NCBI RefSeq assembly: GCF_024721155.1
Contig: NZ_JAHVAP010000003.1
Coordinates: 310,001-374,000, forward strand
Length of the DNA: 64,000 bases
DNA from: Mucilaginibacter phenanthrenivorans
GTDB lineage: Bacteria > Bacteroidota > Bacteroidia > Sphingobacteriales > Sphingobacteriaceae
Reading direction: 5' to 3'
In this document: positions 7,461 to 15,199 of the stretch, piece after piece
Numbering within the stretch: the stretch's first letter is position 1
How the letters are laid out: each line of letters starts with the position of its first letter
The notes under the pieces: generated by a model
Told to the model about the DNA's origin: nothing
Databases searched by the model: none
The model's input: only the letters and a program-made list of their open reading frames with translations
Position numbers and translations under genes: made by a program

Positions 7461-9881
7461 ATGTTTAAAAACATCCTGCTCACAACCCGCCGAACCTTAG
7501 TTAAAAATAAGCTTTACTCGTTTGTAAACATTGGCGGATTAACCCTTGGTATTGCTGCTTATATTCTAATCAGCGCATATGTAAATTTTGAGAAAAGCTA
7601 CGACCGGATGTTTAAGAACGCCGACGGTATTTACCGGGTTGAAAGCAGCTTTTATAAAGACAGACAAATAACCGACGACTGGCCAACAAGCACCAATGGT
7701 TATGCTACTGCAATGAAGGCGAATTTCCCTGAAATAGCCTCGATAGTACGCATCAACTGGAATAATTCGGAACGGGTGGTAAGGTATAACGATATCAAAT
7801 ACCGCGAGGAGCATGTTTGTTTTGCCGATACCAACTTTTTCACCTTCTTCGGGTACCCGCTTTTGCAGGGCGATCCAAAAACGGTATTGAAGGATGTTAA
7901 TACCATTGTTATTTCACAGTCGGCAGCAACCAAATACTTCAGAAACGCTAACCCGATGGGCAAATTTATGGAAGTAAATACACTGAACGGCAGTTTACAT
8001 TGTATGGTTACCGGTGTGTTTAAAGATGTTCCTCCAAACTCAACCATGCGTTTTAACTTCCTGATCTCGTGGGCATCAACGCCGTTATTTTTTCAGGATT
8101 TTTGGTACATCCATGAAAGCTATACATTCCTGAAATTGCGTCCGGGTTCTAATATCCATGCCGTAGAAGCGAAATTTCCTGCCTTAGCGGAACGCTTTAA
8201 AACGGGCCCTTCAATGAAGAATCTGAAATGGGCTATTACGCTGGTGCCACTAACCGACATCCATCTTAACCCACCAAAACAATATGAAATTGAAGCGAAG
8301 GGTAATCGGGTTGCGGTAAAGTTCCTGGGCATAATTGCCTATGTTATTTTGCTGATTGCCTGTGTAAATTATATCAACCTGTCAACAGCGAAAGCAATTG
8401 ATCGTTCACGGGAGGTTGGCATTCGCAAGGTAAATGGCGCAAATTCCATGCAGTTGCTGCTGCAGTTTTTGTTCGAGTCGTTTGTTGTCCTCTGTATTTC
8501 GTTGCTGATGGCAGGACTGCTGGTGCTTGTCATCGATAAATTATTACCACAGCTTATAAATGGCAATTTCTCATTCGGCTTATTATTCAACAGCCAGCTC
8601 TATTTAAAAATAGCAATAGTATTTATCGGGAGTATCCTTATTTCGGGCGTATACCCAGCATTGCTACTCTCGAAATTAAAGCCTGTAAGCGTATTAAAAG
8701 GTAAATACAGCTTTTCGAAAAGTGGAGTTATTCTTCGAAAAGGTATGGTTGGCTTCCAGTTTGTTGCTTCTATGGTATTAATAGCCGGAACATTTGCGGT
8801 ATACCGGCAAATCATTTTCATGACGGGACAACAGCCCGGCACGGCAATCAACCAAACTATCGTAATAAAAGCTCCGGTTAACACGCCAAATTATGCACAA
8901 AAGATCCAGAGCTTCAAACAGGTAATGCTGAACAGCCCAGGCATAGCCGGGGTTACTGTATCCGGAGCGGTGCCGGGCAAAGCGGTTGGTGAGTTTTTAG
9001 CGAACCGCCGGTTTGGTGCATCGAAAAATGATGAGCTTACCTATGAAATGTTAAAGGTTGATCACGATTTTATAAAAAACTATGATCTGAGGGTAGTAGC
9101 CGGGAGGGCATTCGATAAGAGCCGACCTACAGATTCAACCGGGGTTATATTAAATGAAGCCGCAGTCAAGCAATTTGGCTTTGCATCAAACGAGGCGGCC
9201 GTAGGCCAGCAGGTGTGGATTGAAACCAATGAAAAGCGACCTAACCTGGTTATCGGCGTTGTAAAAAACTATCACCAGCAATCGCTACAGCAAAAGTATA
9301 CCGCAGTTATATTATTTATGGACCCGGCGCTTAGCTGGATCCCAACTAATTATTATTCAATTAAGTTTAAAGGCAACAACACCAGTCAAGTTGTGTCAGC
9401 CATAAAAAATAACTGGAATAATTATTTCCCAGAATCGTCATTGGACTGGTTTTTCCTTGATGATTTTTACAATCGCCAATACCTGCAGGACGTTCAGTTC
9501 GGCAGGTTTTTCCTGGGATTTTCCTCGCTGGCAATATTGATTGCCTGTATGGGTTTATTTGGGCTTACCGCCTATTCTACGTCGCGCAGGATCAAAGAGA
9601 TCGGTGTGCGCAAGGTATTGGGAGCATCGGTTAGCAATATCGCTTCTGTACTAACCCTTGACGCTGTGAAATTGGTATTGTTATCAGGCTTGCTGGCTTT
9701 GCCGATAGCCTATATTTTCATACAAGAGTGGCGAAACAGCTACGCGTTTAAAGCAACATTAACATGGTGGCAGTTTGTTTTGCCCGTTATAGCCTTACTA
9801 TTTATTTCGATGGCGACCATCAGCTACCTCACAATTAGGGCAGCAAGAGCCAACCCGATAAAATCGTTGAGGGATGAATAG
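7461..9881 (+). CDS. FtsX/MacB-type ABC transporter permease
   Basis: The 806-residue membrane protein has two repeats of the MacB-periplasmic plus FtsX arrangement. It begins MFKNILLTTRRTLVKNKLYS followed by a transmembrane segment and a large periplasmic domain. Then come an FtsX core (about 290-430, including STAKAIDRSREVGIRKVNGA), a second periplasmic domain and a C-terminal FtsX core with the matching TSRRIKEIGVRKVLGAS motif near residue 710. This double type is very common in Bacteroidota and usually needs a separate ATPase, which is not in this window. Substrate is unknown; relatives handle antimicrobial peptides, lipoproteins or signals. It converges on the EcsC-like gene. Confidence 0.88.
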   Translation: MFKNILLTTRRTLVKNKLYSFVNIGGLTLGIAAYILISAYVNFEKSYDRMFKNADGIYRVESSFYKDRQITDDWPTSTNGYATAMKANFPEIASIVRINWNNSERVVRYNDIKYREEHVCFADTNFFTFFGYPLLQGDPKTVLKDVNTIVISQSAATKYFRNANPMGKFMEVNTLNGSLHCMVTGVFKDVPPNSTMRFNFLISWASTPLFFQDFWYIHESYTFLKLRPGSNIHAVEAKFPALAERFKTGPSMKNLKWAITLVPLTDIHLNPPKQYEIEAKGNRVAVKFLGIIAYVILLIACVNYINLSTAKAIDRSREVGIRKVNGANSMQLLLQFLFESFVVLCISLLMAGLLVLVIDKLLPQLINGNFSFGLLFNSQLYLKIAIVFIGSILISGVYPALLLSKLKPVSVLKGKYSFSKSGVILRKGMVGFQFVASMVLIAGTFAVYRQIIFMTGQQPGTAINQTIVIKAPVNTPNYAQKIQSFKQVMLNSPGIAGVTVSGAVPGKAVGEFLANRRFGASKNDELTYEMLKVDHDFIKNYDLRVVAGRAFDKSRPTDSTGVILNEAAVKQFGFASNEAAVGQQVWIETNEKRPNLVIGVVKNYHQQSLQQKYTAVILFMDPALSWIPTNYYSIKFKGNNTSQVVSAIKNNWNNYFPESSLDWFFLDDFYNRQYLQDVQFGRFFLGFSSLAILIACMGLFGLTAYSTSRRIKEIGVRKVLGASVSNIASVLTLDAVKLVLLSGLLALPIAYIFIQEWRNSYAFKATLTWWQFVLPVIALLFISMATISYLTIRAARANPIKSLRDE

Positions 9882-9885
9882 ATTG

Positions 9886-9977
9886 CAGCTCATAGTTGAT
9901 GGTTCATAGTTCATAGCTATAAAAGGTTTACATGCACTTTTTTCGGCTATGAACCATCAACTATGAACCATCAACTA
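9886..9977. repeat. Inverted heptanucleotide arrays at a convergent junction
   Basis: The left arm (9886-9913) has four 7-nt units of the form YRGYTSA, such as TAGTTGA and TGGTTCA. The right arm (9950-9977) has four units that are their complements, TGAACCA and TCAACTA alternating exactly. The arms can pair around a loop of about 36 nt. The last unit provides the stop codon (cta, read as TAG) of the EcsC-like gene. The structure could end transcription from both sides. Confidence 0.85.
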
Positions 9978-10529
9978 ATCTACAATTATAACAACCGGTT
10001 CAACCAGCTGCATCTTCTTTACTGATTCAGCCATGCGTTTGATGAATAAGTAATTTGCAGTACCGCCAATAACCGCACCTACTACTGGCACCAATCTTTC
10101 GGCAGTACGGGTACCTAATATCATCAATAGCTTTTCGGCTATACCTTCCATCATGCTTTTGGTTAGTGTTACGCCCGCTTCAACTTTTAATGAAGTTGCT
10201 ATCATCGACATAAATTCCTCAAACCCTATTTGGTAATGGCCCCTTTTGTAATACATAATGGCCATGGTTACCCTGAATTGTTGGGTGATCAGGTTGATAA
10301 AATCTACAGGTACGCCAATTACCATTGTTAATACGCCGCCGGTGCCGGATACTACACCTGAGCCTGCCGCCATGTAGGCGCATTGCTCAATAAACTTATC
10401 GATCCCTAGTTTGTCAACCCCGTTTTTTATATTGAGCTGGTTTATCCGATCAAAGATCTGCCTAAAGCCCTGATGCGAAAGCCTGCTTGCCTGCATTTTC
10501 ATGCTAGCTCCAAATTTTTTAAGTTTCAT
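9975..10529 (-). CDS. EcsC-like family protein
   Basis: The 184-residue protein has glycine-rich hydrophobic segments (AYMAAGSGVVSGTGGVLTM near residue 55) and a C-terminal block GTRTAERLVPVVGAVIGG near 140. These resemble the EcsC family, whose founding member is encoded next to the Bacillus EcsAB transporter; its molecular function is not known. No signal peptide is visible. The gene stands alone, convergent with the ABC permease, and its stop codon lies inside the heptamer array. The family assignment rests on recalled motifs, so a Bacteroidota-specific hypothetical protein is the alternative. Confidence 0.6.
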   Translation of the reverse strand: MKLKKFGASMKMQASRLSHQGFRQIFDRINQLNIKNGVDKLGIDKFIEQCAYMAAGSGVVSGTGGVLTMVIGVPVDFINLITQQFRVTMAIMYYKRGHYQIGFEEFMSMIATSLKVEAGVTLTKSMMEGIAEKLLMILGTRTAERLVPVVGAVIGGTANYLFIKRMAESVKKMQLVEPVVIIVD

Positions 10530-10692
10530 TTTTATTCTTTCCGGTTTTTAATCCGTGTAGTAAATAACAGACTATAAGCGTGCCAGTTTTATTTAATGCA
10601 CAAAATGTCATCTTTTATTAATAAACCGTTGCATGAATGTTAATTAACCACGCCATTTTATAATTTTACGGTTTGATATAAACGTTAAGTCT

Positions 10693-11622
10693 TTGAAAAA
10701 TAATATTCTTATTGTCGATGATATCCACCCGGTCTTTATGGAAATGGCCGAAGCCAAAGGGTATCATTGCGACTATCAACCCAAAATAACCGCTGCCGAA
10801 GCGCTACAAATAATAGGCGATTATGCAGGCCTGGTTATCCGCTCTAAATTCTTATTGAACAGGCAATACCTGGATGCTGCTAAAAACCTGCGCTTTATTT
10901 GCCGGGCAGGTGCCGGTATGGATAACATAGATGAGCCATATGCCGCCGAAAAAAATATAACACTGATAAACGCCCCCGAAGGCAATATGGATGCCGTTGG
11001 CGAACACGCGGTGGGCTTGCTGCTATCTTTAATGAATAATTTTAACAGGGCAGATGCGGAGATCCGCACCGGGAGCTGGTTGCGCGAAGCTAACCGTGGC
11101 TATGAGCTAAAAGGCCGCACGGTAGGTATTATCGGGTACGGGCACATGGGCAGCAGTTTTGCCAAAAAGCTGTCGGGCTTTGGGGTTGATGTTATTGCTT
11201 TCGATAAATATAAAACCGGTTTCAGCGACCGATACGCCCGCGAGGTAAGCATGGAGGAAATTGTGAAGCACAGCGATGTGCTGAGCCTGCACGTCCCGCT
11301 AACCCGCGAAACGCAATACCTGATCAGCGAAGAATTTTTGTTCCATTTCAGGAAGCCGATATTCTTTATCAATACCTCACGTGGTAAAACTGCACAGGTT
11401 AGGGCGGTGCTTAATGCAATAAAACAAGGCAAGATTTTAGGCGCGGGGCTGGATGTGCTGGAGGTAGAGAAGTTTCCGGCACTGGCTGAGCAGGAATGGT
11501 TTGAGGAGCTTAAACAATCAGGCAAGGTTATTCTTACACCGCACGTTGCAGGCTGGACATTTGAATCGTACCGGAAAATTAGTGAAGTGATGGGGAGGAA
11601 GCTGGAAGTTTTTAGTTCATAG
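10693..11622 (+). CDS. D-2-hydroxyacid dehydrogenase (NAD-dependent)
   Basis: The 309-residue protein has a substrate-binding N-terminal part (IRSKFLLNRQYLDAAKNLRFICRAGAGMDNID) and a Rossmann domain with GIIGYGHMGSSFAKKL near 150. The catalytic arginine is in NTSRGK and the histidine in HVAGWTFES close to the C-terminus. The fold covers phosphoglycerate dehydrogenases, glycerate dehydrogenases and lactate-type enzymes; the exact substrate cannot be told, and the C-terminal ACT domain of some SerA proteins is absent. The start is TTG (10693-10695), because no ATG precedes the conserved ILIVDD strand. The stop codon TAG forms the beginning of a heptamer unit in the downstream repeat. Confidence 0.88.
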   Translation: MKNNILIVDDIHPVFMEMAEAKGYHCDYQPKITAAEALQIIGDYAGLVIRSKFLLNRQYLDAAKNLRFICRAGAGMDNIDEPYAAEKNITLINAPEGNMDAVGEHAVGLLLSLMNNFNRADAEIRTGSWLREANRGYELKGRTVGIIGYGHMGSSFAKKLSGFGVDVIAFDKYKTGFSDRYAREVSMEEIVKHSDVLSLHVPLTRETQYLISEEFLFHFRKPIFFINTSRGKTAQVRAVLNAIKQGKILGAGLDVLEVEKFPALAEQEWFEELKQSGKVILTPHVAGWTFESYRKISEVMGRKLEVFSS

Positions 11623-11720
11623 TTGATGGTTCATAGATCATAGTAGCTGCACTTTGTGAATATGAAGCTCCTTGAGTTTAATGCTCCGGCCATGAACCAT
11701 GAACTATCAACCATGAACCA
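11613..11720. repeat. Inverted heptanucleotide arrays at a second convergent junction
   Basis: The left arm (11613-11640) has four units TAGTTCA, TAGTTGA, TGGTTCA and TAGATCA. The right arm (11693-11720) has four complementary units of the TSAACYA type. The loop is about 52 nt. The stop codon of the dehydrogenase (11620-11622) and that of panC (11707-11709) both lie inside repeat units. The unit sequence is the same word family as at 9886-9977. Confidence 0.87.
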
Positions 11721-12549
11721 AAATAACATTATCTATCAACCGCGTCTTCCCTACTTTGGCGGCTACCAGGGCCACTATACTTTTGGTATTTTCCGTTGCA
11801 GGGTGCAGCGTATCGCCATCAGCAATGGCAAGGTAATCAAGCTCCACGCCGGGTTCGGAATTGATCATTTTCTCAGCCTCTTGTTTTAATTCGGGGATGT
11901 TGTGTTTGTCAAAATTATCTTTGAGCCAGTTAAGTGCTTTTGACAGGACAAGCGCATGCTGCCTGTCTTCCGGTGTTAAGTGGATATTTCTCGAACTCAT
12001 GGCCAGCCCGTCTGCCTCACGCAGGATAGGACACATCACAAGATTTACCGGCATATTTAACATATCAACCATTTTACTGATGATCAAAAATTGCTGGTAA
12101 TCCTTTTGGCCGAAGTAAGCCTTGTCGGGATTAACAATATTAAACAGCTTATTTACTACTTGCGTAACTCCCTGGTAATGCCCCGGGCGGAATTCTCCTT
12201 CCAGCAAATGCTCGGTTTCGCCAAGATTTAAATGCCATTGTTCATTACCATCATACATCTCATTTACTTCGGGATTGAACAAAATATCACAGCCTGCCTG
12301 CTCCAGCATTTTGGTATCGGCCTCAATTGTGCGGGGATATTTTTCTAGGTCTTTTGGGTCGTTAAACTGGGTGGGATTAACAAAAACGCTGCATACAACT
12401 ATGTCGTTTTGTTGCTTCGCAAGCTCAATAAGCGAGATATGGCCCTGGTGCAGCGCGCCCATAGTAGCTACAAATCCGATGGTTTTGTTTGAGGCTTTTA
12501 ATTGGTGCAGGTATTCCTGTAATGTTTTCTTAGAAGTAAATGTTTTCAA
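11707..12549 (-). CDS. panC: Pantothenate synthetase
   Basis: The 280-residue enzyme condenses pantoate and beta-alanine with ATP, the last step of pantothenate (vitamin B5) synthesis. It has the nucleotidyltransferase HIGH-type motif ATMGALHQGH at 28-37, VNPTQFNDPKDL at about 57, YFGQKDYQQF near 150 and the MSSRNIHL ATP-binding motif near 190. Length is normal for the family. The last two codons and the stop lie in the heptamer repeat, so the C-terminal HG is written by the repeat. It is divergent from the half glycogen synthase; this order is common in Sphingobacteriaceae as I recall. Confidence 0.96.
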   Translation of the reverse strand: MKTFTSKKTLQEYLHQLKASNKTIGFVATMGALHQGHISLIELAKQQNDIVVCSVFVNPTQFNDPKDLEKYPRTIEADTKMLEQAGCDILFNPEVNEMYDGNEQWHLNLGETEHLLEGEFRPGHYQGVTQVVNKLFNIVNPDKAYFGQKDYQQFLIISKMVDMLNMPVNLVMCPILREADGLAMSSRNIHLTPEDRQHALVLSKALNWLKDNFDKHNIPELKQEAEKMINSEPGVELDYLAIADGDTLHPATENTKSIVALVAAKVGKTRLIDNVILVHG

Positions 12550-12624
12550 TACAAATGAAATTACATAATTGGGGCAAAGTTGTGTAAATGATTATTATTT
12601 ACCAAAAGTTACTTGCATAAGTGG

Positions 12625-12655
12625 TTGCCAGTTCATATAATAATGCTTATATTTG
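12625..12655 (+). promoter_or_regulatory. Bacteroidota promoter for the half glycogen synthase gene
   Basis: TTG at 12625-12627 and TATATTTG at 12648-12655 match the -33 and -7 elements of the Bacteroidota consensus with a 20-bp spacer. The start codon follows about 50 bp later. It probably also drives the DUF4270 gene downstream. Confidence 0.7.
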
Positions 12656-12705
12656 CAAACTCAATTTTTTGGACTTCTTTATATAAATTAAATACTGATA
12701 TAGTG

Positions 12706-13530
12706 ATGGGTAAATCTAAGCTTTTGTTTATAACTCACGAAATGTCTCCTTTCCTTGAACTCTCAAAAATTTCTGAAATCACACGCCAGCTTCCGCAGGC
12801 TATGCAGGAAAAGGGTTACGAAATTCGTATCCTTATGCCGCGTTTTGGAAATATCAATGAGCGTAGGAACAGGTTACACGAGGTGATCCGTTTATCCGGA
12901 ATGAACATTATCATTAATGATAATGACAATCCGTTGATCATTAAAGTTGCGTCTATCCCTGCTGCACGAATGCAGGTTTATTTTCTGGATAATGAAGAGT
13001 ACTTTCAGCGTAAGCACGTTTTTAACGATAAGGACGGCAAGTTTTATGCTGACAACGATGAGCGCATGATCTTTTTCTGCAAGGGCGCTTTAGAGACTGT
13101 TAAAAAATTAGGCTGGGCTCCTGACGTTATCCATTGCCACGGCTGGATGAGTGCTTTAGTACCTGCTTACTTAAAGACAACCTACAAGGACGATCCGACG
13201 TTCAAAAATTCGAAGGTTGTTTATTCAATTTATAAAAACGACTTTACCGAGGCTATGGATGCCGATTTTGCTCAAAAGGCTGTTATGGGCGATATGAGCG
13301 AAAAGCATACCGAAGTATACAAACCGGGCACTAACTCGGCCTTATATGCAGGCGCTATTCAATACAGCGATGGAATAGTTTTAGCTGATGAACAAATCGA
13401 TGAAGATGTGTTAAATAATGTTAAAAACAGCCATAAATCGGTTTTAGAATTCGAATCCACCGCAGATTTCGAAAATTATTACAATTTTTACGACGAAATT
13501 GCCAATGAGGAATTGGCACAAGTTGTATAA
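12706..13530 (+). CDS. Glycogen/starch synthase N-terminal-domain protein
   Basis: The 274-residue protein resembles only the N-terminal half of GT5 glycogen synthases: GKSKLLFITHEMSPFLEL at the start, MPRFGNINERRNRLHEV near 50 and the DVIHCHGWMSALVPAYLK motif near 140. The GT-B C-terminal nucleotide-binding domain is missing. The ADP-glucose-binding K-T-G-G loop expected after APF is replaced by LELSKI, so ordinary glycogen synthase activity is unlikely. The start at 12706 was preferred over an upstream in-frame ATG because the extension is hydrophobic nonsense that overlaps the promoter. The DUF4270 gene follows 15 bp later, so they are probably cotranscribed. Similar short proteins are common in Bacteroidota and often annotated as glycogen synthase. 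Confidence 0.75.
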   Translation: MGKSKLLFITHEMSPFLELSKISEITRQLPQAMQEKGYEIRILMPRFGNINERRNRLHEVIRLSGMNIIINDNDNPLIIKVASIPAARMQVYFLDNEEYFQRKHVFNDKDGKFYADNDERMIFFCKGALETVKKLGWAPDVIHCHGWMSALVPAYLKTTYKDDPTFKNSKVVYSIYKNDFTEAMDADFAQKAVMGDMSEKHTEVYKPGTNSALYAGAIQYSDGIVLADEQIDEDVLNNVKNSHKSVLEFESTADFENYYNFYDEIANEELAQVV

Positions 13531-13545
13531 GCTTTGAGATCATAT

Positions 13546-14949
13546 ATGAAATTTTTCCGCTTAGACTTATTAACGTTGTTGATAAGTCTTTTTATTTTGA
13601 ATAGTTGTAAAAACCAGGATACTGTAGGTTTGGGTGTCGATTCTTCGTCCCAACTTACTGGTAAACTGATTGATACATCAACAATACTTGTAAAGACAGT
13701 TTTGGAGGATTCTGTTGTAACCACACAGGCTACAAAAAACCCGCTGGCTTTCTTTACCGATCCGGTTTTTGGGGTGGCAGAATCAAGCCTGGCTGCCAGT
13801 TTAAGCCTTCCGGGGGCAGCATCATATTCCCTGCCGTCAGGAACGATAAGCATCGATTCGGTAAGGTTAGTAATGCCCTTTGCTGATGGTTTTTACGGAG
13901 ATTCAGTGGCATCTAATTATAAGCTGAATGTTTATCAGCTAACAGAAAAATACGACGAAACCAAAAGTTATTATAATACCAAGAAGTGGCAATATAATTC
14001 ATCAAGTTTACTTGGTTCTTTAACATTTAAGGCCCGTACGCATGATTCTATTAAGATCTATAACATTTTAACCGGTGCACCTGATACCCTTAGGAAGGTG
14101 CCCGCGCAGCTAAGGATCCCAATAGATAAAAGCTTTATTATTTCGAACTTTTTTAACGCCAGTAACGCTACACTTTCTTCCAATACGGTTTTCCAAACAT
14201 TGGTTAAAGGGCTTTATATAACGCTTGATAAGAATCAAACTACCGGCCCCGGAGGCGCCTTTATGTTTACAAAAGGCGACACCGTTGCTATTTATTGCAA
14301 AATAAATAACGGTACCACTATTGATACCACACAGGTTAAACTCCCGATAACCGGGTTAGCAGCAAACATCACACATACTTATTCAACAACGATAAATGCT
14401 GCGTTGAATAGTACAGCAAATACTTCCAGCACATTTTATTTGCAAGGGCTTGCCAGCTTGCGGGCCAAAATAAGCTTCCCTAACCTGTTGGTCAACCTGC
14501 GGAATAATTTATTGAAGAAAGACAGCGATCTCGTACTTAACCGTGCAGAACTGGTAATAACACCCACCGTTGGATCAACCGGCCAGTATCGCACAATACC
14601 GCGGATCACTATGTATCAGCTGGACATAGCGCATCAGCGAACAAACATCCAGGATGGTTCAACCAGCGATCCACGTTCAGGCGGCGCATCCGTTTTCGGT
14701 GGATTTTTTAGCACCGTGACTAAAAGCTATCACTTCATCCTGACTGCTTATATGCAGGACCTATTGCTTAAAAAGACAGTTGATTACGGCACTTATATAG
14801 CCCCTATCGATACAACAAGCAATACGGCAGTGCAAATTACAGCTACGCCTGCCGTTGCGGCGCGTACATCTGCTGTGGGCACAGATAACTCATCGGCCTA
14901 TAAAATAAAGCTGAATGTTATCTACACTAAAATTAAAAAAGGACAATAG
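13546..14949 (+). CDS. DUF4270 family lipoprotein
   Basis: The 467-residue protein begins MKFFRLDLLTLLISLFILNSC, a lipoprotein signal with cysteine near residue 21, so it should be attached to a membrane outside the cytoplasm. The mature part starts KNQDTVGLGVD and is rich in beta-strand-like, Ser/Thr-rich sequence, with a C-terminal repeat of short hydrophobic strands. These match the Bacteroidota DUF4270 family, whose function is not known. ATG at 13546 fits the signal peptide; a TTG 12 nt upstream is possible. A strong terminator follows at 14970-15008, so the transcript ends before glmS. Confidence 0.82.
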   Translation: MKFFRLDLLTLLISLFILNSCKNQDTVGLGVDSSSQLTGKLIDTSTILVKTVLEDSVVTTQATKNPLAFFTDPVFGVAESSLAASLSLPGAASYSLPSGTISIDSVRLVMPFADGFYGDSVASNYKLNVYQLTEKYDETKSYYNTKKWQYNSSSLLGSLTFKARTHDSIKIYNILTGAPDTLRKVPAQLRIPIDKSFIISNFFNASNATLSSNTVFQTLVKGLYITLDKNQTTGPGGAFMFTKGDTVAIYCKINNGTTIDTTQVKLPITGLAANITHTYSTTINAALNSTANTSSTFYLQGLASLRAKISFPNLLVNLRNNLLKKDSDLVLNRAELVITPTVGSTGQYRTIPRITMYQLDIAHQRTNIQDGSTSDPRSGGASVFGGFFSTVTKSYHFILTAYMQDLLLKKTVDYGTYIAPIDTTSNTAVQITATPAVAARTSAVGTDNSSAYKIKLNVIYTKIKKGQ

Positions 14950-14969
14950 TCTTTAACATAACTCGCTTG

Positions 14970-15010
14970 AAAGCCCGAAAAATGTATCAACTGCATTCTT
15001 CGGGCTTTTT
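14970..15010 (+). terminator. Intrinsic terminator after the DUF4270 gene
   Basis: AAAGCCCGAA and TTCGGGCTTT form a perfect 10-bp stem around a 19-nt loop and are followed by T residues. It lies 20 bp after the stop codon. Confidence 0.9.
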
Positions 15011-15159
15011 GTTTAAGGGATAGCCGCAAATCGTTATGCGGCGTTAGAAATCTTTTTTTGATAGCCTTTACGCCATAGTTCGCGAAGTCTGCTTACTTTT
15101 TAAAAAAATTTATTATTGGCCCTGCGCCAACATCCCTACCCTTTAATCGTTTATGTTGT

Positions 15160-15167
15160 TAGTTTTG
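15160..15167 (+). promoter_or_regulatory. -7 promoter box for glmS
   Basis: TAGTTTTG matches TAnnTTTG exactly, 32 bp before the glmS start codon. A -33 element at the usual distance is not clear. Confidence 0.5.
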
Positions 15168-15199
15168 CCCCTGTTAAACATTAACAATAGTAGCTATTT

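Noticed and set aside
12613..12705. Upstream start for the half glycogen synthase
   Set aside because: The extension would overlap the promoter (12625-12655) and adds sequence not seen in the family.
14950..15199. glmS ribozyme in front of glmS
   Set aside because: The glmS ribozyme is known mainly from Firmicutes. The region holds only the DUF4270 terminator, a short GCCGC/GCGGC stem and a promoter box; I did not recognise the ribozyme core.
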